Assembly (NCBI RefSeq): GCF_000213655.1
Contig: NC_015554.1
Span: 1,116,001-1,180,000, forward strand
Length of the DNA: 64,000 nt
Source of the DNA: Alteromonas naphthalenivorans
GTDB lineage: Bacteria; Pseudomonadota; Gammaproteobacteria; Enterobacterales; Alteromonadaceae
Direction of reading: 5' to 3'
The notes under the pieces were generated by a model. It was not told the DNA's origin and searched no databases. It saw only the letters and a list, made by a program, of their open reading frames with translations. Shown piece by piece: positions 54,845-63,020 of the stretch; positions within the stretch are counted from its first letter, which is position 1, and every line of letters starts with the position of its first letter. The position numbers and the translations under genes were made by a program.

Positions 54845-54872
54845 AAAAAAGCCGCTAATAAGCGGCTTTTTT
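54845..54872 (+). terminator. Rho-independent terminator after purF
   Basis: AAAAAAGCCGCT, loop AATA, AGCGGCTTTTTT: a 12-bp stem with six Ts. It also faces the Yip1 gene and may work in both directions. Confidence 0.92.
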
Positions 54873-54925
54873 GTGTTTATTATTTTATGGCTGAATAGGT
54901 AAAGTAAATTACAATTTTTTATTCG

Positions 54926-55522
54926 CTAGCTGGCGAAAATAGGGCCTGTTGTAATACCCCACAATAGTACTGCGCCAGTCATTAAAATAACCATTAATAC
55001 TAGCCCACAGGTAACCACTGAGCTGGAATAGATAAACCCTTTTTCTTGTGGCAATTGTAATAACAAAGGCACACCAGAAAAAAGTAGGTAGACTGAATAG
55101 CTTACACCTACTAATAGTGCAGCCATTACCACCCAAAGCTCTGGATACAAACCAGCAAAACCCACCATAAATAATGGGGTAGCGGTGTAAGCGGCTAACT
55201 CTAGTGATTGCGTGAAAGTGGTGGTTGATTCAAACGCTTTAGCTAGCTCATGAATGACCACTGCCAAGGCCACTACGCCAGCAACTAAGCCGAAATACAT
55301 ACCCGTCGCCATTAATAGCGCACTGCTTTCGCTTAATTTGATGAGATCTCCGCCCATACTCCAACCTGTGTAAACAGTTGAGTAATACGCCACAATAGTG
55401 GGTATTAACGCAATAATAGCAATGTGGCTAAATGCGTAGAAAAAAGTTTCCTGGCGTCGATCGATATTACGGCATTCTTCTTTTGGATGTGTGTACATCC
55501 CAATAACATGGTTTAAAAGCAT
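54926..55522 (-). CDS. Yip1 family membrane protein
   Basis: A 198-residue protein with five hydrophobic helices. It begins MLLNHVIGMYTHPKEECRNI, has SLELAAYTATPLFMVGFAGL in the centre and SGVPLLLQLPQEKGF between later helices, as in bacterial Yip1 proteins. The function in bacteria is unknown. The start at 55522 has no strong ribosome-binding site. It is convergent with purF. Confidence 0.82.
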   Translation of the reverse strand: MLLNHVIGMYTHPKEECRNIDRRQETFFYAFSHIAIIALIPTIVAYYSTVYTGWSMGGDLIKLSESSALLMATGMYFGLVAGVVALAVVIHELAKAFESTTTFTQSLELAAYTATPLFMVGFAGLYPELWVVMAALLVGVSYSVYLLFSGVPLLLQLPQEKGFIYSSSVVTCGLVLMVILMTGAVLLWGITTGPIFAS

Positions 55523-56089
55523 TGTCCTTCGCCTCTGAGAAAGTCTGAAGAGTATTATTTTTTATAAGAATCAATGTTAATACTAAAGTATAAAATGCAA
55601 CATTTAATTTACACGACAATTTTGCTACAGGATGATGAATCAGTCAAATAAATAGTGTGAAAAATAGGTCTTAAAACGCACTTATTAATCTATTTGGGTG
55701 GGGTGCACCAAGATGGGTCGAAATCAGGCTGTAATTTAAACGAATTGAAGGCTAAATAGCTTAATTGATATAAGGATTATCTTAGGTAAGGCGGTGCTAT
55801 CGACCCGGTTAGCCGCGTAAAGAAGAGCAATTAGGTAAGTGCAACCAAGTAAAAGTAATCAGGTAAGAGCATCAGACGAGACTAATTAGTTGAGAGCAAC
55901 CAGATAAGAGCATTCAAATAACTAGAGAAGAACATCCAGACAAGAAAAAGGGTATGAATAAAAATAAGTAAACAAGACTCAAAGAGAAAAGGTGGCGATA
56001 AACGATGAGTTGAAAGCGTGACATGACACCACGCATTATCAACTTCCAACCCTTCATTTTAGAAAGCCTGTAAGGGCGTTATAAATACC
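55523..56089. other. AT-rich intergenic region with degenerate repeats
   Basis: No gene is visible in 567 bp. The stretch 55833-55939 holds about seven imperfect units of 13-15 bp (a last one longer) such as AGGTAAGTGCAACCA, AGGTAAGAGCATCAG and ATAAGAGCATTCAA, described separately. Confidence 0.55.
55833..55939. repeat. Degenerate 14-15-bp tandem repeats
   Basis: Units beginning near 55833, 55848, 55861, 55876, 55890, 55904 and 55918 share an A/G-rich GTAAGAGCA(A/T)C-type core. They lie 3' of miaE (minus strand) and upstream of the Yip1 gene start. Confidence 0.5.
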
Positions 56090-56848
56090 TTAAGCTGGAA
56101 GCCCGCTATGGAATTTAAAATCGCTGTCATTGGTAGTGATTAATTCAGCCTCTACCTCACCAAAGTACGCAATTCTTTCTGAAATATCTTTGCCCGCGAT
56201 ATCGGTGGCCAGCGACAAGTAGTCTTGATAGTGCCTAGCTTCAGAGCGAAGCAAGGAAATATAAAATTCACCAAGCTTTGCATCTACGTGGGGCGCTAAT
56301 TTTGCGAATCGCTCGCAAGAGCGGGCCTCGATATAAGCGCCACATATGAGTTTGTCGACTAAGGCATCTGGCTCGTGAGTTTTAACATGCCTTAGTAACC
56401 CTTTTGCGTAGCGCGAAGGGGTGATGCTTCGATACTCAATATCGAAATGGTCCATCATCTCCAATACTTGATAAAAGTGATGTAACTCCTCTTTAATTAG
56501 TAGCACCATTTTATCAACAAGGTCTTGGCCATATTTTGAATCAGAGCGTGGGATAACAGATTTCGACAGTTTATTTTTCGACGGTAAATCTCGCCAGTCA
56601 CCTTCGCGTTTATACACGTATTGCTCGAAAGGTTGTAGCCACGCCAAAAGGGCATCGCCACTTTCTTTATCGACGGCATATTTTCGAATAAGAAACATGG
56701 CCGATTGAGATGCTTTAAGCTCACAAATCAAATGATCTAAAAGCAGCATGGAAAAGTTTTCAGGCTTGGTAGCTTCTTCAACCCATGCACCTGGTGTTGT
56801 AGCGTGTAAAAACGTATTTATAGGGGCGAGTAATTCTGCTGTATTCAC
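56090..56848 (-). CDS. miaE: tRNA-(ms2io6A37) hydroxylase
   Basis: A 252-residue protein from GTG at 56848. The diiron ligand helices are visible: LLLDHLICELKASQSAM, LIKEELHHFYQVLEMM, YIEARSCERFAKLAPH and LLRSEARHYQDYLSLA, giving the Glu/ExxH pattern of this ferritin-like family. MiaE hydroxylates the isopentenyl group of ms2i6A37 in tRNA with O2. It is encoded alone. Confidence 0.95.
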   Translation of the reverse strand: MNTAELLAPINTFLHATTPGAWVEEATKPENFSMLLLDHLICELKASQSAMFLIRKYAVDKESGDALLAWLQPFEQYVYKREGDWRDLPSKNKLSKSVIPRSDSKYGQDLVDKMVLLIKEELHHFYQVLEMMDHFDIEYRSITPSRYAKGLLRHVKTHEPDALVDKLICGAYIEARSCERFAKLAPHVDAKLGEFYISLLRSEARHYQDYLSLATDIAGKDISERIAYFGEVEAELITTNDSDFKFHSGLPA

Positions 56849-57018
56849 TGTCTTTAAAACTAAATTAGGGCCAACGTAAAGTATAATTGTACCACACTAG
56901 AGGCATCGGCTGGCGATGGAAATGCACGTTATTATCATTGCACTCTCAACTATAACCTTCGCAAGCATAGCCCTTTTCAGGTATAGCCCCCTGAAGCATC
57001 GCCTCCGCAAGTTGTTTG

Positions 57019-57807
57019 CTAACTATGATTTTTTGAGTTGATAACATCCTCTGCTTTAGCTGCTCTAACCACATCATGAAATAGCAGCATATCTAAATAT
57101 CGCATTGAGGCACCCTGATAGAACCCGGTTTCACTTACAAAGGTTTTTGGGTTTTTAAATGTTCCAAAAATAATGTCAAAAATAGGTAAGTCTGAGTAAT
57201 TGTAACGATGCACTCCCTTCTTGTGGTGAAAGGAGTGGCTCTCTGGCCTTTGGATAAAAAATCCTAACCATTGGGGCGTACTAATATTTGTGTGCTGAAA
57301 GATAGCTAAAAACGAGCTGAAGAATAGAAAGTATGTACTAGCCTCTGGGCTAACGCCCGCAAATACTACCAAAGCCAGACTGCTTAGTGCTGTAAAACCA
57401 ATCATATCGAATGGACTAAAATAAAAAGCACCAAATGTATCGATGCGTTCTGCGCTATGATGAAATTGGTGAAATATTCGCCATAGATACCGATTTTCAT
57501 GAATAGCACGATGCCAGCCGTAGAGTAAGAGTTCGAACACCAAAAGGGCAATAATACAAGCCGCAAACGGATTCATATCGGTAAGATCGAACAGTTGATA
57601 TTGATAAAGGTGAGTGTCCCATATAAGGGGCAAATAACTTGATGCGTAGAAATATATTACAAAGGTCAATAACGCTCGCGCCTGCCAAAACTTAGTTGGC
57701 GGCAACGCTCTTGCAGGCCTCAATGTTTCGACCATGATAAGTAATAAGTACAAAGCGAAGAAACCAAGAGATATCGGATCTAGAAGTATAGCTAAAGGGG
57801 TTGGCAT
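57019..57807 (-). CDS. Sterol desaturase/fatty acid hydroxylase family protein
   Basis: A 262-residue membrane protein with GGAGGAA just before its ATG. Histidine boxes of the family are present: WHRAIHENRYLWRIFHQFHH and, near the C terminus, HSFHHKKGVHRYNYSD. Several hydrophobic helices precede and separate them. Such diiron enzymes hydroxylate or desaturate lipids, carotenoids or sterols; the substrate cannot be told. It is divergent from the CadC-like regulator, with a large palindrome between them. Confidence 0.86.
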   Translation of the reverse strand: MPTPLAILLDPISLGFFALYLLLIMVETLRPARALPPTKFWQARALLTFVIYFYASSYLPLIWDTHLYQYQLFDLTDMNPFAACIIALLVFELLLYGWHRAIHENRYLWRIFHQFHHSAERIDTFGAFYFSPFDMIGFTALSSLALVVFAGVSPEASTYFLFFSSFLAIFQHTNISTPQWLGFFIQRPESHSFHHKKGVHRYNYSDLPIFDIIFGTFKNPKTFVSETGFYQGASMRYLDMLLFHDVVRAAKAEDVINSKNHS

Positions 57808-57891
57808 GTATTCCTCCGGTAAGCGTTAATAGATGTTGCCAAAAGTAGGTGCTATTTTAAGGTCGGCTGGGTGGAGAAACTTAAGGTTTAG

Positions 57892-57924
57892 ATAATGATT
57901 AGCTAAAAAATAGCTAATCATTAT
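57892..57924. promoter_or_regulatory. Perfect 14-bp inverted repeat between divergent genes
   Basis: ATAATGATTAGCTA (57892-57905), AAAAA, TAGCTAATCATTAT (57911-57924). It lies 85 bp from the sterol-desaturase-family start and 72 bp from the regulator start, so it may be an operator for the latter. No T run follows the stem on either strand. Confidence 0.6.
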
Positions 57925-57995
57925 GTAACTACAGCGCAGTGACGTTAGGTTATGGCTCTCGCGTTACTAATCTTTTCAAAATAGCGGTGAATAAA

Positions 57996-59888
57996 ATGAT
58001 TTACCAAGTGGCAGATTTTCAGATAGACACAGAAAACTTTGTCATCGTAAAGCATGGCGAGCCCCTAGCGGTCGAGCCTAAGGTTTTCGACTTAATTGTT
58101 TATCTTATTGACCATCGCGACCGGTTAGTAACTCGAGATGAGTTATTTAAAGAAATTTGGGCTGCTAGAGAGGTTTCAGACACCACACTTAGCAATCATA
58201 TAAAAGCCGCAAGAAAGCTACTTGACGACAATGGTGAGATGCAAAGGGTCATCACTACGTTGCGAGGTAGAGGTTATCGATTTGCCGCGACAGTAACCCA
58301 GCTCAAAAACACGCCTACCTCTGAGCAGGCTTCAGCGAATAGCAATTCAACGTTAAAACAGCCTGAGGCTTTATTAAAGTATCTCTTTTCAAAGACCTCT
58401 GTGGTCATTTTCTTTACCTTACTGCTGGGTTTAATTTTTATTACTTTCTACAGGGGGGCAGCAGAGACTAATAACCAAAATAGTCAGCCATATATTTTAG
58501 TATTGCCGTTTGGCATATCAAGTGATGACGACAAAAAATGGCAACCCTTTACGGAACAAATAACCAGAGAAATGATTACAAAATTTGGCCATTTACCCGA
58601 ACTTCGAGTTGTACCTTCATCTTCAGCATTCGTTTTTAAAAACGATAAATCGTTTACGAATATTAGAACCAAAATTCCAAGCGTTACGCATGTTTTAGAC
58701 GCGACTGTGAACGTGAGTTCGCAGGGAAACATTAAAGTTTCTGCTACGCTATTTAGCCTTGAAACCGGCGCGCTTATTTGGGATCAAGCTTTTTTAGGGC
58801 AAGTTAATGATAGGAATTTTTTCTCAATTCAATCTGAAATTGCCAGTGGCGCAGCATCGTCTTTGTCGGTTGCCATTAGCCCTAAAATGGAAGAGGCACT
58901 GTATGCGTTGCCTACTAATAATGTAGCCGCTTATGAATTATACGTAGAGGGGCAGCAGCAGATGAATCTGTTAAGCCATGAGCCTTTGCGTAAATCCATT
59001 GAGCTTTTCAGTGGTGCTATTGCACTTGATCCTTCTTTTGAAGCTGCCTATGTTGCAAGGGCAAATGCATATCGTTTGATAATGTCTTATTTTGACACTC
59101 CCAGTGAAGTACTTCCAATGGTGGTGAGTAGCGTGCAAGGTGCGCTAGCGGTCTCGAGTAATAACGCAGATGCGCTATCGTCACTGGGTCTTGCCTACGT
59201 ATTTGCGTGGAGGTGGAATGATGCTTGGAAGGTGCTTAATGCCGCGAAATCCCAAAACTCCGAACTGGTGTTAACCGAGCTAGGTTTCGCCCTATATTAC
59301 GCTGGCTTAGGGGATGTTGAAGGTGTCAAAAGAGCGCTAAGGCAGGCCGATAAGCTTGATCCGTTAAATGTTGAGTTAGCAGATTGGGGGCATTGGGCAT
59401 TGGCAATGGTAGGTGATTTTGATGCAGCGGTGGCCTGGGCTAGGGTCAAAATAAAGCAACACCCTCGGGTAAGCGTATTATATAGCGGAGCGAGTGTTTC
59501 GCTTTCGTTAATGGGGGAGCACGAAGAAGCTATTGCGTTTGCTCAAAAAGGAGTAGCGCTCGCTCCACAATATCCGTTTGCTTTAATTGCACTGTCTCAA
59601 GCATATGGTTATGCAGGTGATAAGCACAAAATAGCGCCGCTATTAAAGCAGGCCGAAACGTTAAACGCATTTATGTGTCCTTATGAAACCGCGATAAGTT
59701 ACATTATTCTGGACGAATTTGATCGCGCATTCGAGCTGTTGAATAGTGCAATTTCATCACGTTCAAACTGCCTGGTATTCAGCCGGTTCGACTCTCGCCT
59801 TTCACCCATAAGGCAAGATGAAAGGTTTGAGGCTCTACTAAACCAAGTAGGGTTGGACGATGTCTCCATAGCCAGCTATCAACGCTGA
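57996..59888 (+). CDS. CadC-like winged-helix, membrane-anchored TPR regulator
   Basis: The ATG at 57996 (MIYQVADFQIDTENF) is chosen: GGTGA lies just upstream and the OmpR-type DNA-binding domain begins there; an in-frame GTG at 57939 adds 19 residues. The product has 630 residues. The winged helix (about 1-100: EPKVFDLIVYLIDHRDRLVTRDE, then LSNHIKAARKLL) is followed by one membrane helix (about 130-155) and a large periplasmic part with an adenylate-cyclase-associated-like domain and TPR repeats. It is divergent from the sterol-desaturase-family gene, a likely target. The signal is unknown. Confidence 0.87.
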   Translation: MIYQVADFQIDTENFVIVKHGEPLAVEPKVFDLIVYLIDHRDRLVTRDELFKEIWAAREVSDTTLSNHIKAARKLLDDNGEMQRVITTLRGRGYRFAATVTQLKNTPTSEQASANSNSTLKQPEALLKYLFSKTSVVIFFTLLLGLIFITFYRGAAETNNQNSQPYILVLPFGISSDDDKKWQPFTEQITREMITKFGHLPELRVVPSSSAFVFKNDKSFTNIRTKIPSVTHVLDATVNVSSQGNIKVSATLFSLETGALIWDQAFLGQVNDRNFFSIQSEIASGAASSLSVAISPKMEEALYALPTNNVAAYELYVEGQQQMNLLSHEPLRKSIELFSGAIALDPSFEAAYVARANAYRLIMSYFDTPSEVLPMVVSSVQGALAVSSNNADALSSLGLAYVFAWRWNDAWKVLNAAKSQNSELVLTELGFALYYAGLGDVEGVKRALRQADKLDPLNVELADWGHWALAMVGDFDAAVAWARVKIKQHPRVSVLYSGASVSLSLMGEHEEAIAFAQKGVALAPQYPFALIALSQAYGYAGDKHKIAPLLKQAETLNAFMCPYETAISYIILDEFDRAFELLNSAISSRSNCLVFSRFDSRLSPIRQDERFEALLNQVGLDDVSIASYQR

Positions 59889-59950
59889 CGTTAAACCATG
59901 TACCCCACATTCCTACAAACTTTATTTGTAACTTTACGTATAATGGAACA

Positions 59951-60562
59951 ATGAATTATCTAGCACACCTTTTTTTAGCCCAACCTACTGCCGATTCTCA
60001 CTACGGGAATTTACTTGGCGATTTTCGCAAAGGTGTAGCACTCGCCACGCTCAGTAATGGCGTAAGTAAAGGCCTAGAAAACCACTATACAGTAGATAAG
60101 TTTACTGACAGTCATGCTAGCGTAAAACAAGCAAAAGCGTTGTTTAAACCAGAGCACAGGCGTTTTGCACCTGTGGCGATAGATATGCTGTTCGATCATT
60201 TATTAATTACGCATTGGACGCGATTCTCTACCATTCCATTTGAAGCATTTTGTGAGCAAAGCTTTTCATTATTGGAAAAGAAGTTGCCTGTTATGCCCAC
60301 CACCATGCAGCGTAGTGTTTCTCATATGATTACGCACAACTGGTTTGCAGACTACGCGGAGTTTGAAGGGATAGGTTTCGCTATACAGGCAGTCGCGAAG
60401 CGTATACGATTTAAAAATGATTTTGCTCAATGCGTGCAAGATATAGAAGCAAACTTCACGCTCTTAAATAGCTTATTTCTAGGCTTTTTTCCTGCCCTAA
60501 TTGAACATGTTCAGCAACACGGGCCTGAGCGCGGTACTCCCAGCGGACTTATCACGGTTTAG
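59951..60562 (+). CDS. acpH: Acyl carrier protein phosphodiesterase
   Basis: A 203-residue protein with the AcpH start MNYLAHLFLAQPTADSHYGN and LLGDFRKGV, then the helical metal-binding pattern FTDSHASVKQAK and MLFDHLLITHW. AcpH removes the phosphopantetheine group from holo-ACP. The gene converges on the LysR regulator and overlaps its stop by 4 bp. Confidence 0.9.
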   Translation: MNYLAHLFLAQPTADSHYGNLLGDFRKGVALATLSNGVSKGLENHYTVDKFTDSHASVKQAKALFKPEHRRFAPVAIDMLFDHLLITHWTRFSTIPFEAFCEQSFSLLEKKLPVMPTTMQRSVSHMITHNWFADYAEFEGIGFAIQAVAKRIRFKNDFAQCVQDIEANFTLLNSLFLGFFPALIEHVQQHGPERGTPSGLITV

Positions 60563-61491
60563 ATTCGATCCTCGGCAAAAATACCTGCCGCCACCAACTG
60601 TTGTAATTGGTATTGGCATTGTGTCCTAAGGGTATCTCTTAGCAACCTTACGGCGGGCGTTATGGATTGTCTACTAGGGCAAATTAGCCATAATTGGGTA
60701 GGCTTAACAATATAGTCAGGCATTAAGGCAACTGCGCGGTTATTAAGTAGGTCGTCGCACATGTCCAAACTAGACTTTACTGCAAGGCCATGGCCATTCA
60801 CACACCATCTTCGCACCATGTCGCCGTCATTAGCAGCACGGTTACCCTGCATTTTAATTTTCACGGGTTGATTGTTGCGGGTAAGCTCCCACTCGTTATA
60901 AATAATATCGTGTAGCTGATAAAAAAGGCCGTTGTGTTTAGGTAGGTCTTCTAAGGTTTTTGGTGTGCCGTGCTGTTTTAAATAAGCGGGGGAGGCTACC
61001 AATAACCTAGGCACTTCACATATTTTAAAGCCGTATAAACTGGCATCATTTGGCGAACCGTAACGAAGGGCGATATCAACAGGATCGCGATAAAAATCGA
61101 TGTTGCTGTCGCTTAAATGCAGCTTCATGCTAATACCAGTATGCTCATCCATAAAGCGGTTAAGCCAAGGGGCAATAACATTGCGGCCTAAATCTGACGA
61201 TAAGCCTATGCGTAATTCACCCTCAATATTTCCTGTATCTTCTTGTAAGTTTTGCTTTGCGTGTTCAAGCATGGTGATGGCTTGCTCGCAAACAGGTAAG
61301 TAACGCTCACCCGCAGCAGATAGGCGAAGCGAACGAGTTGTTCGAATAAAAAGGTCGGAACCTAGCGTACTTTCAACTCGCTTAACCGCAGCGCTCGCGG
61401 TTGCTGTGCGCATGTCTAAGCTAGATGCTGCTGCAGTAATACTGCGAAATTCAGCGACCTTTAAAATAACAATGAGATCTTCAAGCAACAT
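60559..61491 (-). CDS. LysR family transcriptional regulator
   Basis: A 310-residue regulator with the N-terminal winged helix (LEDLIVILKVAEFRSITAAA, then RTATASAAVKRVESTLGSDLF) and a LysR substrate-binding domain (IGLSSDLGRNVIAPWL, later DGDMVRRWCVNGHGLAVKS). It belongs to the DhcR/YafC-like group near ArgP or AaeR by look, but no ligand can be named. It is divergent from the quinone reductase-like gene, with an inverted repeat between them that is probably its operator. Confidence 0.9.
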   Translation of the reverse strand: MLLEDLIVILKVAEFRSITAAASSLDMRTATASAAVKRVESTLGSDLFIRTTRSLRLSAAGERYLPVCEQAITMLEHAKQNLQEDTGNIEGELRIGLSSDLGRNVIAPWLNRFMDEHTGISMKLHLSDSNIDFYRDPVDIALRYGSPNDASLYGFKICEVPRLLVASPAYLKQHGTPKTLEDLPKHNGLFYQLHDIIYNEWELTRNNQPVKIKMQGNRAANDGDMVRRWCVNGHGLAVKSSLDMCDDLLNNRAVALMPDYIVKPTQLWLICPSRQSITPAVRLLRDTLRTQCQYQLQQLVAAGIFAEDRI

Positions 61492-61508
61492 AGATTATCT
61501 ATTTTCTA

Positions 61509-61548
61509 TTGAAAATGTTTCAAATATTGTGCTGTTTAATTTGAAACA
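61509..61548. promoter_or_regulatory. LysR operator candidate
   Basis: A 10-bp inverted repeat, TGTTTCAAAT (61516-61525) and ATTTGAAACA (61539-61548), overlaps a second palindrome TTGAAAATGTTTCAA (61509-61523). It lies between the divergent LysR gene and the MDR gene, as LysR sites do. Confidence 0.7.
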
Positions 61549-61628
61549 GTCAAGGCGTATTATATTCTCATGGCATATGAATATGCACATTCGTTCAGTA
61601 TTTTACTTAAGCAGAAGGGGATTTCTCG

Positions 61629-62654
61629 ATGAAAGCAATTGGATACACTACATCTTTACCTATAACAGATGAAAACGCACTAACGGATGTAGAGCTTGCC
61701 AAGCCTGCCGCGTCGGGACGGGATGTCTTGGTGAAAATCAACGCAATTGCCGTTAACCCAGTAGATTTTAAAATTCGCCAACGTGTGTCGCCTGAAAATG
61801 GTGAACCTAAAATTTTGGGGTGGGATGCGGTAGGTGAAGTGGTTGAAGCTGGTAATGATGTAGAAACCTTGAAAGTAGGTGATAGAGTATATTACGCGGG
61901 CGATTTAACACGCCAAGGCACCAATGCTGAATTCCAGTTAATAGACGAACGCATTGTTGGCCGTGCTCCGAAAAGCTTGTCTGATAGCGAAGCGGCGGCA
62001 TTACCGCTTACCGCGATAACTGCATGGGAATTATTGTTCCAACATTTGGCGCTTGAAAAACAACAAGCGGGTAATCCCAAGAAAACTAACGAAACCGTGT
62101 TGGTAGTAGGCGCGGCTGGCGGGGTTGGTTCAATCATGCTTCAACTGCTAAAAACCTTAACCGGTGCTACGGTTATAGCCACTGCTTCTCGTGAAAGTTC
62201 TATACAGTGGGTGAAGAGCTTGGGTGCTGATTATGTCGTTAACCACCGCCAACCATTAGCTGAACAAATTACTGCGCTAAATATTGGGCCAGTTACACAT
62301 GTGGCAAGCTTGAATGCCACTGATGCATATCTCGATGCCTACGTAGAAATAATGAAGCCTATGGGTAAGATTGCACTTATTGACGACCCTGAAGCGTTAG
62401 ATATTTCAAAGCTCAAGCCAAAGAGTATTTCTTTACACTGGGAGTTTATGTTCACCCGTTCAATGTTCCAAACAGAAGATATGAGCGCCCAAGGTGAGTT
62501 GCTATCCGATGTTGCCGCGTTAATTGACGCAGGCCACGTAAAAACGACAGTAGGTAAGCATTTGGGTAAAATTAATGCGGCGAACTTAATTGAAGCGCAT
62601 AAAACCCTAGAAGCAGGCACAGCAATTGGAAAAATCGTTTTAGAAGGTTTCTAA
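61629..62654 (+). CDS. Zinc-type/quinone oxidoreductase-like MDR dehydrogenase
   Basis: A 341-residue medium-chain reductase. The N-terminal domain ends around 130 (GRDVLVKINAIAVNPVDFKIR, LGWDAVGEVVEAGNDVE) and the cofactor fold has VLVVGAAGGVGSIMLQLLK. No zinc-ligand cysteine set is visible, so it is of the quinone oxidoreductase type. Such enzymes reduce quinones or unsaturated carbonyls with NADPH. AGGGGA lies just upstream. It is probably controlled by the divergent LysR protein. Confidence 0.88.
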   Translation: MKAIGYTTSLPITDENALTDVELAKPAASGRDVLVKINAIAVNPVDFKIRQRVSPENGEPKILGWDAVGEVVEAGNDVETLKVGDRVYYAGDLTRQGTNAEFQLIDERIVGRAPKSLSDSEAAALPLTAITAWELLFQHLALEKQQAGNPKKTNETVLVVGAAGGVGSIMLQLLKTLTGATVIATASRESSIQWVKSLGADYVVNHRQPLAEQITALNIGPVTHVASLNATDAYLDAYVEIMKPMGKIALIDDPEALDISKLKPKSISLHWEFMFTRSMFQTEDMSAQGELLSDVAALIDAGHVKTTVGKHLGKINAANLIEAHKTLEAGTAIGKIVLEGF

Positions 62655-63020
62655 CTTGTTTGTTGGGGGACCGCATATCGAGTTTGATGTGATAAAACTA
62701 GCTCAATGCAATGTTGACTAGCGAAACATAACGTATTCAACGTGGCGTACTAAGTGGTACGTCACGTTTATCATCCTATTCACGTTTTTATTTAGAACCT
62801 GCCTATGCAAGATTTTTTAGTAAAAATACTACAAATGGCTATATTTCGGACAAATAGTTGGTTGTTTTTGCGTTTTCTCGCAGTGGTCAGCTTTTATACC
62901 TTAGAGGTTCTGTTATTGTACTAATCCTCAATTCGCTATCTTCTTATTAACAATTTTTTACCCTACACCCATTGTTAATAAATTCTAAAAAGGCGAAGTG
63001 TTAAAAACGGAACTTATAAT
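62655..63020. other. Intergenic region with a probable terminator
   Basis: An 11-bp stem, ACGTGGCGTAC (62740-62750) and GTACGTCACGT (62757-62767) with one G-T pair, lies 85 bp after the MDR stop and could end its transcript. The remaining AT-rich DNA to 63020 shows no gene; the alginate lyase promoter should be in it. Confidence 0.5.
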
